A DNA stretch of 64,000 nucleotides, taken from assembly GCF_947491715.1 (NCBI RefSeq), contig NZ_CANLKR010000004.1, positions 62,001 to 126,000 of the forward strand. Direction: 5' to 3'. This stretch comes from an uncultured Shewanella sp. GTDB taxonomy: Bacteria; Pseudomonadota; Gammaproteobacteria; Enterobacterales; Shewanellaceae. Below are positions 20,278 to 27,879 of this stretch, one piece after another; the stretch's first letter is position 1, and every line of letters starts with the position of its first letter. The translations under genes were made by a program, and so were the position numbers. The notes beneath the pieces are model-generated. The model ran no database searches and was not told the DNA's origin. It was given only the letters and a program-made list of their open reading frames with translations.

Positions 20278-21813
20278 ATGAAATCAGTTAACTTTGTGGA
20301 TGTTAAAGACGAAAACGCCATATTTGATGGTCAGGGCTGGGATGCACTCATTGTGGTGACGCATTCACTCAAAGATATTGCGTTTGATGAAGTGCGATTA
20401 TTTGCCGAGCATGCCGCTTGTGTTGATCAAAGGGTGGGACAAGCGACGAGCTTATTATTAGCCCCTGGGTTAGCAGGCGGGAAACTGATTATTGCGCCTG
20501 TGCTTTCATGCGAAGATGAGTATCAAGATGTTCGCATTTACAGTGAGGCGGCTAAAGCGGGTATAAACATGGCAAGCGCATCGGGTTCAAAGCGGCCATT
20601 ACTCATGGTGGTGGACTCAAGTGATGCACGTTTCTCGTTTGCCAAAAATGTCTCTTCTTTAGCGTGTGCACAGGCACTCTGGCAGCCGTTGGAAAAAAGA
20701 GAAGCAGAAACGGGCAGTGTGTCGATACATGAAATAGGCTTGTTTACGCTAAATGATCTAGGGCACAAACTCAGTGCCATCGAAGCGGGTAAGCATCTGG
20801 CGCGTGATTTATGTGGTACAGAGCCTGAGAGAATGTCGGCGATTCATTTTAGCGAGTATTGTCAATTGGCATTTGAGGGCTCAGAGATTGATATTGAGGT
20901 TATTGATAATATTGATCTGTTAACACAAGATTATCCCTTATTAAGTGGCGTTGCGCGAGCGTCTATTGCAGTGCCACGGCATCACCCTCGCGTTGTTAAA
21001 TTAGCCTATTGTGGCGATGGAGAAATTACTCGTACTTTCTTTTTTGCAGGAAAAGGGGTGATTTACGATACGGGAGGTGCAGATATTAAGGTTGCTGGTG
21101 GCATGGCAGGCATGAGCAGAGACAAAGGTGGCGCTGCGGCAGTGGCAGGCTTAATGAAGACATTATCTTTGCTAAAACCTAAAGGAATACGTGTCGTCGC
21201 GCAATTAGGATTAGTGCGAAATAGTATTGGTAGCGATGCCTTTGTGACCGATGAAATAATTACCAGCCATGCCAATTGTCGAGTCCGCATTGGCAATACC
21301 GATGCAGAAGGGCGCTTAGTGTTGGCGGATCTGCTATCGCATTTACGCACTGAAGCGCAGTGCGCTGTAGCACCGGAGCTTTATTCTGTTGCGACATTAA
21401 CGGGGCATGTGGTGCGATGTTATGGTGGTTATACCGCGATAGTGGAAAACAGTGTCGCTAAAAAAGAAGGTATTGGCAAAGAACTTCAAAAACATGCACA
21501 GCAGTGGGCTGAGCCAATAGAGTGCTCATCATTACGTCGAGAAGATTTTCAAAAAATTGTCGATCCTTCAGGGGCTGCACAGGTGTTGTCATCAAATAAT
21601 GGACCGTCAGCCATTACAGCCAGAGGCCACCAATATCCTGCGGCGTTTTTATTGAAGGCGTCAGGGTTATTTGAGCATGGATTAAACAGTGAGATACCTT
21701 TGCCATTCTCACATATCGATATAGCAGGGAGTGCTGTTGAAGGTCATCCTCATTATGGCAGTCCAACAGCTTGTCCTGTGGCCAGTTTGGTTAATTATAT
21801 TGTGGAAAGTTAA
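20278..21813 (+). CDS. M17 family leucyl aminopeptidase-like metallopeptidase
   Basis: I start at ATG 20278, just after GGGAGA; an upstream in-frame extension to 20236 has no ribosome site. The 511-residue product carries the M17 catalytic core. KGVIYDTGGADIK and MAGMSRDKGGAAAVAG hold the metal-binding Lys and Asp residues, and NTDAEGRLVLADLL holds the remaining acidic ligands and the catalytic arginine. M17 enzymes release N-terminal residues from peptides in the cytosol. Divergence from E. coli PepA (DTGG for DSGG, RDKGG for YDMGG) suggests a paralogous branch, so I leave the symbol empty. A strong terminator follows. Confidence 0.88.
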   Translation: MKSVNFVDVKDENAIFDGQGWDALIVVTHSLKDIAFDEVRLFAEHAACVDQRVGQATSLLLAPGLAGGKLIIAPVLSCEDEYQDVRIYSEAAKAGINMASASGSKRPLLMVVDSSDARFSFAKNVSSLACAQALWQPLEKREAETGSVSIHEIGLFTLNDLGHKLSAIEAGKHLARDLCGTEPERMSAIHFSEYCQLAFEGSEIDIEVIDNIDLLTQDYPLLSGVARASIAVPRHHPRVVKLAYCGDGEITRTFFFAGKGVIYDTGGADIKVAGGMAGMSRDKGGAAAVAGLMKTLSLLKPKGIRVVAQLGLVRNSIGSDAFVTDEIITSHANCRVRIGNTDAEGRLVLADLLSHLRTEAQCAVAPELYSVATLTGHVVRCYGGYTAIVENSVAKKEGIGKELQKHAQQWAEPIECSSLRREDFQKIVDPSGAAQVLSSNNGPSAITARGHQYPAAFLLKASGLFEHGLNSEIPLPFSHIDIAGSAVEGHPHYGSPTACPVASLVNYIVES

Positions 21814-21836
21814 CTGTTAGGTTTTCTAAGAATGAC

Positions 21837-21877
21837 ATGCCTCTTGTTGTTTTTTTACAGTAAGGGGCATTTTTTTG
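21837..21877 (+). terminator. terminator after the M17 peptidase gene
   Basis: Stem ATGCCTCTT (21837-21845) / AAGGGGCAT (21862-21870) with one T-G pair, followed directly by seven T. Confidence 0.8.
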
Positions 21878-22052
21878 ATTAAAAAAGCCGTTACTGTGGG
21901 GATGATTTTTAAATTTGTTCGTTAAAAAGGCTAATGAGTGATCCGTGAGACAATCAATGTAATTAATAAGATGTTGTTTTATATCTATAAATACCAATAT
22001 CTGTTTTTTTATTACCAAAAGAGACGCAAAAAAGAGTTTTTACAAAAAATAC

Positions 22053-22081
22053 TTGTAATAAAATTACAGTTAATCTATAAT
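22053..22081 (+). promoter_or_regulatory. strong sigma-70-like promoter for a short transcript
   Basis: TTGTAA (22053-22058), 17-base spacer, then a perfect TATAAT (22076-22081). Predicted start is near 22088. The only downstream features before the terminator at 22336-22375 are a 160-nt leader and a 32-codon ORF. Confidence 0.65.
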
Positions 22082-22250
22082 TCTTTCCATCGGTTAGCCA
22101 CTCGCTAGTCGTTACAGTCTATCCAGGAAGGATAATTCTCCATGGAATCGAGCGACAGGTTGACTCTACACTTAATGACCGGCTTTAAGTAGTCTGTTTA
22201 ACTAAGCATTGCTAGAGTAATTTTATTACAACTTTGTTAGGAGTACGAAA

Positions 22251-22349
22251 ATGGCTTATTCACAAATGAACACAGTTTATTGGCAAAATATTTGGTTTGA
22301 CGCAAATGTTTTGCGAGGCGGAATTTACGCCATGTCATTTAAAGGTTAA
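22251..22349 (+). CDS. small ORF of 32 residues with its own promoter and terminator
   Basis: ATG 22251 follows TTAGGAG at good spacing. The peptide starts MAYSQMNTVYWQNIWFDAN and ends GGIYAMSFKG. It is rich in aromatic residues and resembles no family I know. It sits between a consensus promoter (22053-22081) and a terminator whose stem begins inside its last codons. The 160-nt leader has a small hairpin (TATCC-AGGAA-GGATA, about 22119-22133) with GGA in the loop, the shape of a CsrA site. It may be a small protein, a leader peptide, or an sRNA with a decoy ORF. Confidence 0.55.
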   Translation: MAYSQMNTVYWQNIWFDANVLRGGIYAMSFKG

Positions 22350-22375
22350 CCCTCTTTAAATGTGATTTTTGTTTT
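22336..22375 (+). terminator. terminator overlapping the end of the 32-codon ORF
   Basis: Perfect stem CATTTAAAG (22336-22344) / CTTTAAATG (22354-22362), loop GTTAACCCT, then TGATTTTTGTTTT. Confidence 0.8.
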
Positions 22376-22399
22376 ATCCATCAACCTTAAAGCACCTAT

Positions 22400-22530
22400 T
22401 TGGTGTCGCTAGACTCAAGTGTTATGCTCATATTTTTGGCCTAACATAGATTAACGCCTTTTTGCGGTAACCTGATTTCCTTTTGGATGACTTGAATATG
22501 TCTGACCTGCTCATTGAGCAGGTTTTTTTT
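22400..22530 (+). ncRNA. candidate small RNA, about 95 nt
   Basis: TTGGTG (22400-22405), 17-base spacer and TATGCT (22423-22428) form a plausible promoter. About 95 nt later is a clean terminator ACCTGCTC (22505-22512) / GAGCAGGT (22516-22523) plus a long T run. No credible ORF lies between. A short independent transcript upstream of the tailocin repressor is the simplest reading. It is not a known sRNA family to my eye. Confidence 0.4.
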
Positions 22531-22531
22531 T
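22505..22531 (+). terminator. terminator before the tailocin repressor
   Basis: An 8-bp stem ACCTGCTC / GAGCAGGT with 3-base loop ATT, then eight or more T. It is oriented plus, pointing into the 3' end of the minus-strand repressor gene. Confidence 0.85.
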
Positions 22532-22598
22532 GGATTTTTTTAAGTAAGTAAAAAAAGCCTGTTGGTTAATTCAGAAATGCTTGTCAGCTGCTTCTTGT

Positions 22599-23294
22599 CT
22601 ACAATAATACTGAATACCAGAACACTTTGCCGATGAGCTGAATTAAGCTGGCTTGCTGCTTGTCATAATGTTCATCTGGGTACTCATCACTGTTATAGCT
22701 GCGAAGGCGGATCCCGCCACCGGGAAGTTGATAAACTAATTTAACCCGCAGCATACCATCATGATTAATGGCATACATTTTCCCATCAATGATTTCTTTT
22801 TTTGCGGTGTCGATACCCACTGTTGAACCTGTCGGTAAAACGGGCTCCATACTGCTACCGTTCACTTTGACGCAAGCGGCATGCTCTGCTTCGACACCTT
22901 GTCGTCTTAATGTGGATTTGGCAAAACGCAGTTTAGGGCCATGATTTTCGCTTATTGCAATTGCGCCATCACCGGCGGCAAGTTCGACTTCTGTAAAGAA
23001 AGGCACTTCTAATTCATCCTTGCTTAAAATAGTGTCATTACCCCAAGGCTCAATGGATCCTACCCATTCAGCATCAGTACTTGTGTCTTTATTGGCTTTA
23101 TCCCCATACATCAACCAGTCAGGTGAGCAGTTCAGGGCTTTCGCTAACGCCATGATCTTAGAGGTCGATGTTGTCTTACCCGACACTAATTTGTGCACCA
23201 TGACTTGAGAGATATTTGCTCTATCGGCCAATTCTTTTTGAGTGAGGCCAACCGCTTTAAGCCTGTCTTTAATGTTGTTTGCAAGTATGTTCAT
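22599..23294 (-). CDS. tailocin repressor, LexA/CI-like (HTH plus S24 peptidase)
   Basis: A 231-residue protein with an N-terminal XRE-type helix-turn-helix (residues about 8-62; LTQKELADRANISQVMVHKL). The C-terminal S24 peptidase domain has a probable Ala107-Gly108 cleavage bond (ELAAGDGA), Ser148 in NGSSMEP and Lys185 in LRVKLVY. Such repressors cleave themselves when RecA is activated by DNA damage, releasing late genes. It is divergent from the regulatory operon starting at 23539, with four related operator-like sites between. In this locus it plays the role of PrtR in Pseudomonas R-pyocins, by analogy. Confidence 0.92.
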   Translation of the reverse strand: MNILANNIKDRLKAVGLTQKELADRANISQVMVHKLVSGKTTSTSKIMALAKALNCSPDWLMYGDKANKDTSTDAEWVGSIEPWGNDTILSKDELEVPFFTEVELAAGDGAIAISENHGPKLRFAKSTLRRQGVEAEHAACVKVNGSSMEPVLPTGSTVGIDTAKKEIIDGKMYAINHDGMLRVKLVYQLPGGGIRLRSYNSDEYPDEHYDKQQASLIQLIGKVFWYSVLL

Positions 23295-23306
23295 TTGCTC
23301 ATTATA

Positions 23307-23377
23307 TTACCATAGTTATAAAATTCAACTAACTTTGGTTATTGCTTTTTGTTAACTATGGTTATATCATGGTTATA
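23307..23377. promoter_or_regulatory. repressor operator cluster
   Basis: Four copies of a related motif occur in 71 bp: TTACCATAGTTATA (23307-23320, inverted), AACTTTGGTTAT (23331-23342), TTAACTATGGTTATA (23352-23366) and ATCATGGTTATA (23366-23377). The core is AACnnTGGTTAT. Clustered, alternately oriented sites between divergent phage-type regulators are typical CI operators. Confidence 0.75.
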
Positions 23378-23538
23378 TTCAAGTTAACTCAGTGCTGATA
23401 TTCCTGCTAAGGATAACCATCAGGAATGTCATTTTGTGTGTAAAGTACAATAACACTCAATAATGAGGCTTGATAAAAATCATGTTATCCATATGGATAC
23501 AAATGGAGAGTGTAATAGGACATTCGTGGAGGTAGGTG

Positions 23539-23805
23539 ATGTCTGATGGTGCAGATGATGCTCAGATATTAGTCGAGTGGCGAATAAAATCGAGTTTGTC
23601 AAAATTAACCAAAGTGATAGAGTGTGGAACAGGGCATTGTTATTTTTGTTTAGAAACTATCGATGTCCCACAACGATTTTGTGATAGTGATTGCCGTGAT
23701 GATTATGAACGTTTGCGTAAGCTTGAATGGTTAAAATGGGGAAGTCGGCCTTGGGGGATTGATGCTATTAACCTTGAAATTATTGATTATACCAATAAAA
23801 GATAG
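23539..23805 (+). CDS. small zinc-finger protein of the tailocin regulatory operon
   Basis: ATG 23539 follows GGAGG by six bases. The 88-residue product has a treble-clef-like motif CYFC..14..FCDSDC at about residues 32-54, resembling DUF2116-type zinc-ribbon proteins found early in many prophages, followed by a basic, Trp-rich tail. First gene of the rightward operon under the operator cluster. The function is unknown; nucleic acid binding is plausible. Confidence 0.7.
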   Translation: MSDGADDAQILVEWRIKSSLSKLTKVIECGTGHCYFCLETIDVPQRFCDSDCRDDYERLRKLEWLKWGSRPWGIDAINLEIIDYTNKR

Positions 23806-23863
23806 CGAGAATAGGGTCTTAACTTGCCATTAGTATTTTATTATAAGAAGACAGGGAAAAAAC

Positions 23864-24097
23864 ATGGAGCGACAAATCATGAAAGCACGCGGGTTTGAGA
23901 TTTTGAAAACGGGTAGAAGGTTAAGAGGCTTAACCCAGATTGAAGTCGCTGAAACCTATGGTATCAATTCAAAAACCTATCAAAGGTGGGAGCGGGGATC
24001 AACCGCAGTCTCTTATGATGATCTAACGGCAATCTGTGAATTAGTATTCAAGATCCCAGTAACAGACGTTAAGAAAGCCGTGAGTTATACCCAATAA
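23864..24097 (+). CDS. helix-turn-helix protein (XRE-like)
   Basis: A 77-residue protein, ATG 23864 behind CAGGG. The HTH spans about residues 12-60 (LTQIEVAETYGINSKTYQRW), similar to single-domain phage regulators; the WERG motif closes the HTH. It follows the zinc-finger gene by 58 bp in the same operon. It may be a Cro-like regulator or a transcription activator of the late promoters. Confidence 0.75.
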   Translation: MERQIMKARGFEILKTGRRLRGLTQIEVAETYGINSKTYQRWERGSTAVSYDDLTAICELVFKIPVTDVKKAVSYTQ

Positions 24098-24223
24098 AAT
24101 AACTTTAGTTAATTTTAGGCAGTTGAATCGCTAAGTGGTTAATCATTAAGAGTAACAAAAATAAAGACATGGTTAACAATGAAATGTAACCGAATAAAAG
24201 ATTTAAAAAAGGGATGAAAATCA

Positions 24224-24586
24224 ATGGCAATAAATAGCATGATGGAAACGACTGACGTCCTTGCAACAATGAGCATGAAAACACTGCGTCATGAATTGTC
24301 GATATGGGGTCGTTACTGGAGAGCGCAAGAGTATGGACGAGGATTTGCTCGAAGAAGTGCTTGCGACAGGTTAGGGGAAACCCATTCGGGATCGAATGTC
24401 CATGAGATGGCGACGCCAAAACATATTGCAATTTATGATGGGTTAATTGATGCTTTGAGTCTTGAATGCCGCAGGGCATTGAGAGCACAATACATATGTA
24501 AGAAAGATTGGGCATTGTTGGGCTTTGAGTCGAAAAAATCTCATGTTTATTGGTTAAGAAGAGCCGAAGGAGCCTTGCTTGATTAA
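24224..24586 (+). CDS. Q-like late-gene antiterminator
   Basis: A 120-residue protein. The segment LSIWGRYWRAQEYGRGFARR resembles the W-G-x-W signature of phage antitermination protein Q (PF06530-like). A C-terminal helix-turn-helix-like stretch follows (CKKDWALLGFESKKSHVYWLRRAE). It is last in the early operon, directly before a terminator and the late-promoter repeats, the classical place for Q. Antitermination would explain how a long late operon with internal terminators is expressed. The assignment is by eye from motif and position; a general HTH activator is the alternative. Confidence 0.6.
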   Translation: MAINSMMETTDVLATMSMKTLRHELSIWGRYWRAQEYGRGFARRSACDRLGETHSGSNVHEMATPKHIAIYDGLIDALSLECRRALRAQYICKKDWALLGFESKKSHVYWLRRAEGALLD

Positions 24587-24705
24587 GCTCTTTCTTTTTT
24601 CATTGGCGTTATTATTCGTCATAAATTCTTATCTCCTTTTTAAGTGACATAATAAAAAATAAAAAACAAATAATAAAAAAAATAACTTAACCCATAATTG
24701 AATAG

Positions 24706-24741
24706 AGCTACTTCTATATTGATGAGAAGTGGCTTTTTTAT
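24706..24741 (+). terminator. terminator after the Q-like gene
   Basis: Stem AGCTACTTCT (24706-24715) / AGAAGTGGCT (24725-24734) with one T-G pair, then TTTTTTA. It closes the early operon. Confidence 0.85.
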
Positions 24742-24830
24742 TAAGTGAACTTTATTAATTGGGTTTTATTAAGTACCCTCTATTAAGTGAAGGTAGCACT
24801 TATTATATAAATTTAGGGTTTTTAATAAAA

Positions 24831-24887
24831 AGGACACTTTTGGGGCTACTCTTAAAAGTAAAAAAGCCTATAATGTGTCTATACTGG
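24831..24887 (+). promoter_or_regulatory. late-promoter repeat, copy 1
   Basis: A 57-bp sequence, repeated at 25115-25171 with a single difference. It contains a perfect -10 TATAAT (24869-24874), no consensus -35, and an inverted repeat ACTTTT...AAAAGT (24837-24860) across the -35 zone. This architecture suggests an activator-dependent promoter. By position it resembles the P-boxes ahead of R-pyocin genes. Confidence 0.65.
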
Positions 24888-25114
24888 AGCAACCTTTAAA
24901 TATCAATATTTAAAAACAGAGAGTAAATGTAAAGAGCAAATACAAAGAGCAAATATAAAGGTTTAAATCTAGCTTTTTAATTCTAAAGGTGATTTCCCAA
25001 GTCATTCTAAAGTGAGAATCTTTAGAAGTGAATGCTATAGATAAGAGTGTTATATCGGCCTCTCTGCCATTGTTTATGAGTATATTGTTAGTTTTTGTTT
25101 TGCATGGGTAAAAC
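24888..25114. other. spacer between the two late-promoter repeats
   Basis: 227 AT-rich bases without a gene. It contains short tandem repeats (AAAGAGCAAATA-type units at about 24930-24958). If copy 1 is transcribed, this is leader RNA. Confidence 0.4.
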
Positions 25115-25171
25115 AGGACACTTTTGGGGCTACTCTTAAAAGTAAAAAAGCCTATAATGTATCTATACTGG
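25115..25171 (+). promoter_or_regulatory. late-promoter repeat, copy 2
   Basis: Identical to 24831-24887 except for A in place of G three bases after the TATAAT. Its -10 is at 25153-25158. The first late gene starts 258 bp downstream. Another degenerate repeat (CTATTTAATACATC...AACTCAT, about 25324-25390) fills the leader. Confidence 0.65.
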
Positions 25172-25428
25172 CGATATTGATGATTACGAATTTAAGTTGT
25201 TTTTGATTTTGTTGTTTTTAATTTTACTACTATCTACTGTCATATATTGTTTTTTATAACATTAAACTGAATGAATTTATCTTTCAGAATAAGTTTGTTG
25301 AATTGTTCTGTTTATTTAATGCATCTATTTAATACATCGGTTTAACTCATATTATTTATTATGCCTATTTAATACATCTGTTCAACTCATTTATTTAATT
25401 TACCCCAATGATTATATAAGGAGGCGAT

Positions 25429-25917
25429 ATGGCTATTTCTCAACGATTAATGGCCTTAGGGCTCACCAGTGCCGTTGCTTTATCTGGCGGCATGTTAGTG
25501 GCCGAAAATGAAGGGCTGGTGTTAGGGACTTACCTCGATCCCATTGGTATAGTGACAAGTTGCTATGGTCATACTCATAAAGCGCTCAAATTAGGCCAAG
25601 ACTTTACTGAAGCTCAATGCTTAGAACAATTAGCGGTAGATTTGAGTCATTATAATGCGCGTTTGCTGGCGTTATCGCCACCGCTTTCTCAAGGAGAGCA
25701 TATGGCTTATTTAAGCTTTATTTACAATGTGGGAATAGGCGCATTTACGCGTTCAACATTACGTAAAAAATTGCAAAATGACGATCGCATTGGTGCTTGT
25801 AAAGAGCTTAAGCGTTGGGTTTATGCAGCGGGTAAAAAATTGGCAGGATTAGTGCGTCGCAGGCAATCAGAATTTGTTTTTTGTACAAGGAATTTAGCTT
25901 ATGTTCGCCCTATTTAG
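25429..25917 (+). CDS. endolysin, GH24 lysozyme, probable SAR type
   Basis: A 162-residue lysozyme with strong ribosome site AAGGAGGCG. The catalytic triad fits E-x8-D-x5-T: Glu28, Asp37, Thr43, followed by CYGHTH. The N terminus (residues about 6-25) is a weakly hydrophobic Ala/Gly/Ser-rich helix without a cleavage site, the signature of signal-arrest-release endolysins that escape the membrane when the holin triggers. It degrades peptidoglycan so the tail particles can leave the cell. First gene of the late operon; the 3' end overlaps Rz by 17 bp. Confidence 0.9.
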   Translation: MAISQRLMALGLTSAVALSGGMLVAENEGLVLGTYLDPIGIVTSCYGHTHKALKLGQDFTEAQCLEQLAVDLSHYNARLLALSPPLSQGEHMAYLSFIYNVGIGAFTRSTLRKKLQNDDRIGACKELKRWVYAAGKKLAGLVRRRQSEFVFCTRNLAYVRPI

Positions 25918-26389
25918 TCAAAATAGTTTAGCTATATTATCGCTGATGCTAGTTGGCGTGCTTAGCTACGCTACAGTTTTACAACTGCGCTTTGATGCGG
26001 CGAAAGCACAGATTGAAGCCATGACATTTCAAGAGTCTATGTTGCAAACAGACTTAGAGACGCTAAGAGGGGTGATCCGCACGCAAACTGAACAGCAACG
26101 GCAAATGGTGAATGAATTTAATTTACTGGCTGAATTGAATAAAGCCAATGCGCAAGCGAAAAAAGCATTATCAAGTGAGCTTAATCAGCAGATGCAGTTA
26201 CTGGATCATTTAATGGAGGCTGAAAATGAACAGGTCAATGTATGGGCAACTGAGCCTATTCCTGTGGATGTTAGCCGGGTGCTCGAGTACGCCAGTGATT
26301 GTGCGAACACTGCCTTACAGCCAAATGCTGTATGTCTTGCCGCCCAAGAATATGATAGTCAGGTGTCAGATCCCGCGATTTTTAAATAA
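25901..26389 (+). CDS. i-spanin Rz-like protein
   Basis: A 162-residue protein starting inside the lysozyme gene. It has an N-terminal transmembrane helix (about residues 8-29), then a long coiled-coil (about 30-115) rich in Gln, Glu and Leu, matching inner-membrane spanins. It would pair with the lipoprotein encoded by the nested frame at 26226 to fuse inner and outer membranes at lysis. Sequence similarity is low, as usual for spanins; the call rests on topology and nesting. Confidence 0.8.
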   Translation: MFALFSQNSLAILSLMLVGVLSYATVLQLRFDAAKAQIEAMTFQESMLQTDLETLRGVIRTQTEQQRQMVNEFNLLAELNKANAQAKKALSSELNQQMQLLDHLMEAENEQVNVWATEPIPVDVSRVLEYASDCANTALQPNAVCLAAQEYDSQVSDPAIFK

Positions 26390-26726
26390 TCAGGCGTTAA
26401 GTCAGCACTCGCTGTCTAAAGCAGTCGCGATAGAGGGAGGTATTGAACAGACTGCTTCAGTTAATATTTGGCCTATTTCGTCTACAGAGCAATCGATTAC
26501 AGATCCATCGATTATAGAAAAGCCTATTATAGAGCCATTTACTACTGAAGAATCGATTACACAACATATCATTAAAAAACATGCCATCAACAGGCAAACC
26601 AATGCCGATTTAATTCAATATACCATAACACTCATTGCCAGTTTAACTCGCTGCAATGCCGATTGGCAGCGACTCGATAGCTGGTATTTGATGAAAAAAG
26701 TGGAACAAGAAAAAAGAAAGGAGTGA
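26226..26726 (+). CDS. o-spanin Rz1-like lipoprotein with a repeat insertion, nested in Rz
   Basis: ATG 26226 lies inside Rz in another frame, six bases after GGAGG. The signal ends in lipobox LAGC (Cys19). Residues 20-55 (TLPYSQMLYVLPPK, CQIPRF) and the end (LIQYTITLIASLTRCNADW) match the two halves of P2 LysC/Rz1-type proteins. Between them lies about 55 extra residues of repetitive Ile/Thr/Glu/Pro sequence (SITDPSIIEKPIIEP). The protein is 166 residues, far longer than typical Rz1. The first 164 nt overlap Rz. Confidence 0.8.
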   Translation: MNRSMYGQLSLFLWMLAGCSSTPVIVRTLPYSQMLYVLPPKNMIVRCQIPRFLNNQALSQHSLSKAVAIEGGIEQTASVNIWPISSTEQSITDPSIIEKPIIEPFTTEESITQHIIKKHAINRQTNADLIQYTITLIASLTRCNADWQRLDSWYLMKKVEQEKRKE

Positions 26727-26737
26727 GGAGGTGTGAG

Positions 26738-27004
26738 ATGAGTAGCTTAGAGGAAACGGGTATTCAAAGAATGCTCAGTCATGCCTCCTATAGCGCTTCG
26801 GTGACAACAGCAGCAGGAAGTGCATTAACGGTCAATGATTGGGCATTATTATTGGGCATTATTCTGGCAGCATCAACCTTTACAACCAATTGGGTCTATC
26901 GAGCTCGGCAGAATAAGCGCGACAATGAAAAGCATGAATTGGAAAAGCAATGGTTGACGTTACGTCTTCAAAAATGTTTACAAGATGATGGCGAGAATGA
27001 GTGA
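26738..27004 (+). CDS. holin-like small membrane protein
   Basis: I start at ATG 26738 after GAGGAGGTG. The 88-residue product has a Ser/Thr/Ala-rich N terminus, one clear transmembrane segment (LTVNDWALLLGIILAASTFT), then the WVYRARQ motif and a charged coiled tail, as in P2/HP1-type holins of contractile-tail loci. It sits with lysozyme and spanins, completing a lysis cassette. Holin versus antiholin cannot be decided. Confidence 0.7.
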   Translation: MSSLEETGIQRMLSHASYSASVTTAAGSALTVNDWALLLGIILAASTFTTNWVYRARQNKRDNEKHELEKQWLTLRLQKCLQDDGENE

Positions 27005-27043
27005 TTTTAATGCCAAAAATTGCAACAGAGGATCAAAGCAGCA

Positions 27044-27763
27044 ATGCCAAAAGCAGGGGGCGACATGGGGCAGAACACATTATCGGTGAGTAAACCGAGT
27101 GAATTTTATCAAGCCATTAAACAAGCGTTGCAGGCACTTGTGCTGAATTGGAAAGCACAAGGCATGGTGGAAGAGGTGATTGTGCAAAGCTATCAAGGCG
27201 CTGAGCGGCAAGCACAAATATACAGCGCGTTGAGCTTAGCGGCTATCTTTATCGAATTTGAATGGCAAGTCGAACAAACATCAAGTGGCCAAGGTTTATA
27301 TGGTCATGGTTATCATATCAAGTTGCATTGCGCTGTGCCGCAAACGGTTGCTGATAATATCACTCCCAGCACAGAAGCGGCGCTGATGGGCATTGATTTA
27401 TTAGCAGCATTAACCCGCTTTGTTGATGAAAATACCTGGGGCATTAATCCACGACAAATCGATAAGCCTGAATACCTTAATACCAGTAGTTGTGATTTTC
27501 ATTCCATTAGTCAGGCGCTGGCTAACAACGAGCCCGTTGATCCTGAAGTATTTGATACAAGCGCTCATCAAGACAGTGCTCATCAAGACAGTGCAGTGAG
27601 GGTGTTGAGTTGGCGGCAAACCTTATATTTAGGCGAGCAAACGCAAAGTGAGGAAGAAACGCGAGCTGGAATGCGTGTTGCGGCAAATCCGGTCAATATA
27701 GATGTCACCGATGAATATCGCACCATTTTAGTGACGCCAGAGCGAGTAATGCCAAGAGAGTAA
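27044..27763 (+). CDS. tailocin structural protein between the holin and gpV, probable tail terminator
   Basis: Start uncertain: ATG 27044, or ATG 27065 right after GGGGG; about 239 residues. The body has an alpha/beta appearance (QALQALVLNWKAQG, GYHIKLHCAV, LLAALTRFVDENTWG) and ends VRVLSWRQTLYLGE, like Mu gp37/DUF1834-type tail-end proteins. Its place immediately before the spike gene matches the uncharacterised gene in R-pyocin loci. The family call is tentative. Four 13-bp repeats of its last codons follow the stop. Confidence 0.5.
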   Translation: MPKAGGDMGQNTLSVSKPSEFYQAIKQALQALVLNWKAQGMVEEVIVQSYQGAERQAQIYSALSLAAIFIEFEWQVEQTSSGQGLYGHGYHIKLHCAVPQTVADNITPSTEAALMGIDLLAALTRFVDENTWGINPRQIDKPEYLNTSSCDFHSISQALANNEPVDPEVFDTSAHQDSAHQDSAVRVLSWRQTLYLGEQTQSEEETRAGMRVAANPVNIDVTDEYRTILVTPERVMPRE

Positions 27764-27806
27764 CCTCAGAGAGTCACCTCAGAGAGTAACCTCAGAGAGT
27801 CACCTC
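27755..27806 (+). repeat. four 13-bp repeats of a gene's own 3' end
   Basis: AGAGAGTnACCTC occurs four times head to tail at 27755, 27768, 27781 and 27794. The first copy contains the last two codons and the stop (AGA GAG TAA) of the upstream gene. Confidence 0.9.
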
Positions 27807-27879
27807 TAATTTGTCACTCACTATCTTAATACCTTTAATCGCTTTTTTAATTCATCGCTAATTAATCATAAGGAATTTT

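Noticed and set aside
24105..24515. 136-codon minus-strand frame opposite the Q-like gene
   Set aside because: A shadow of the plus-strand gene, which has the better ribosome site, motif and operon position.
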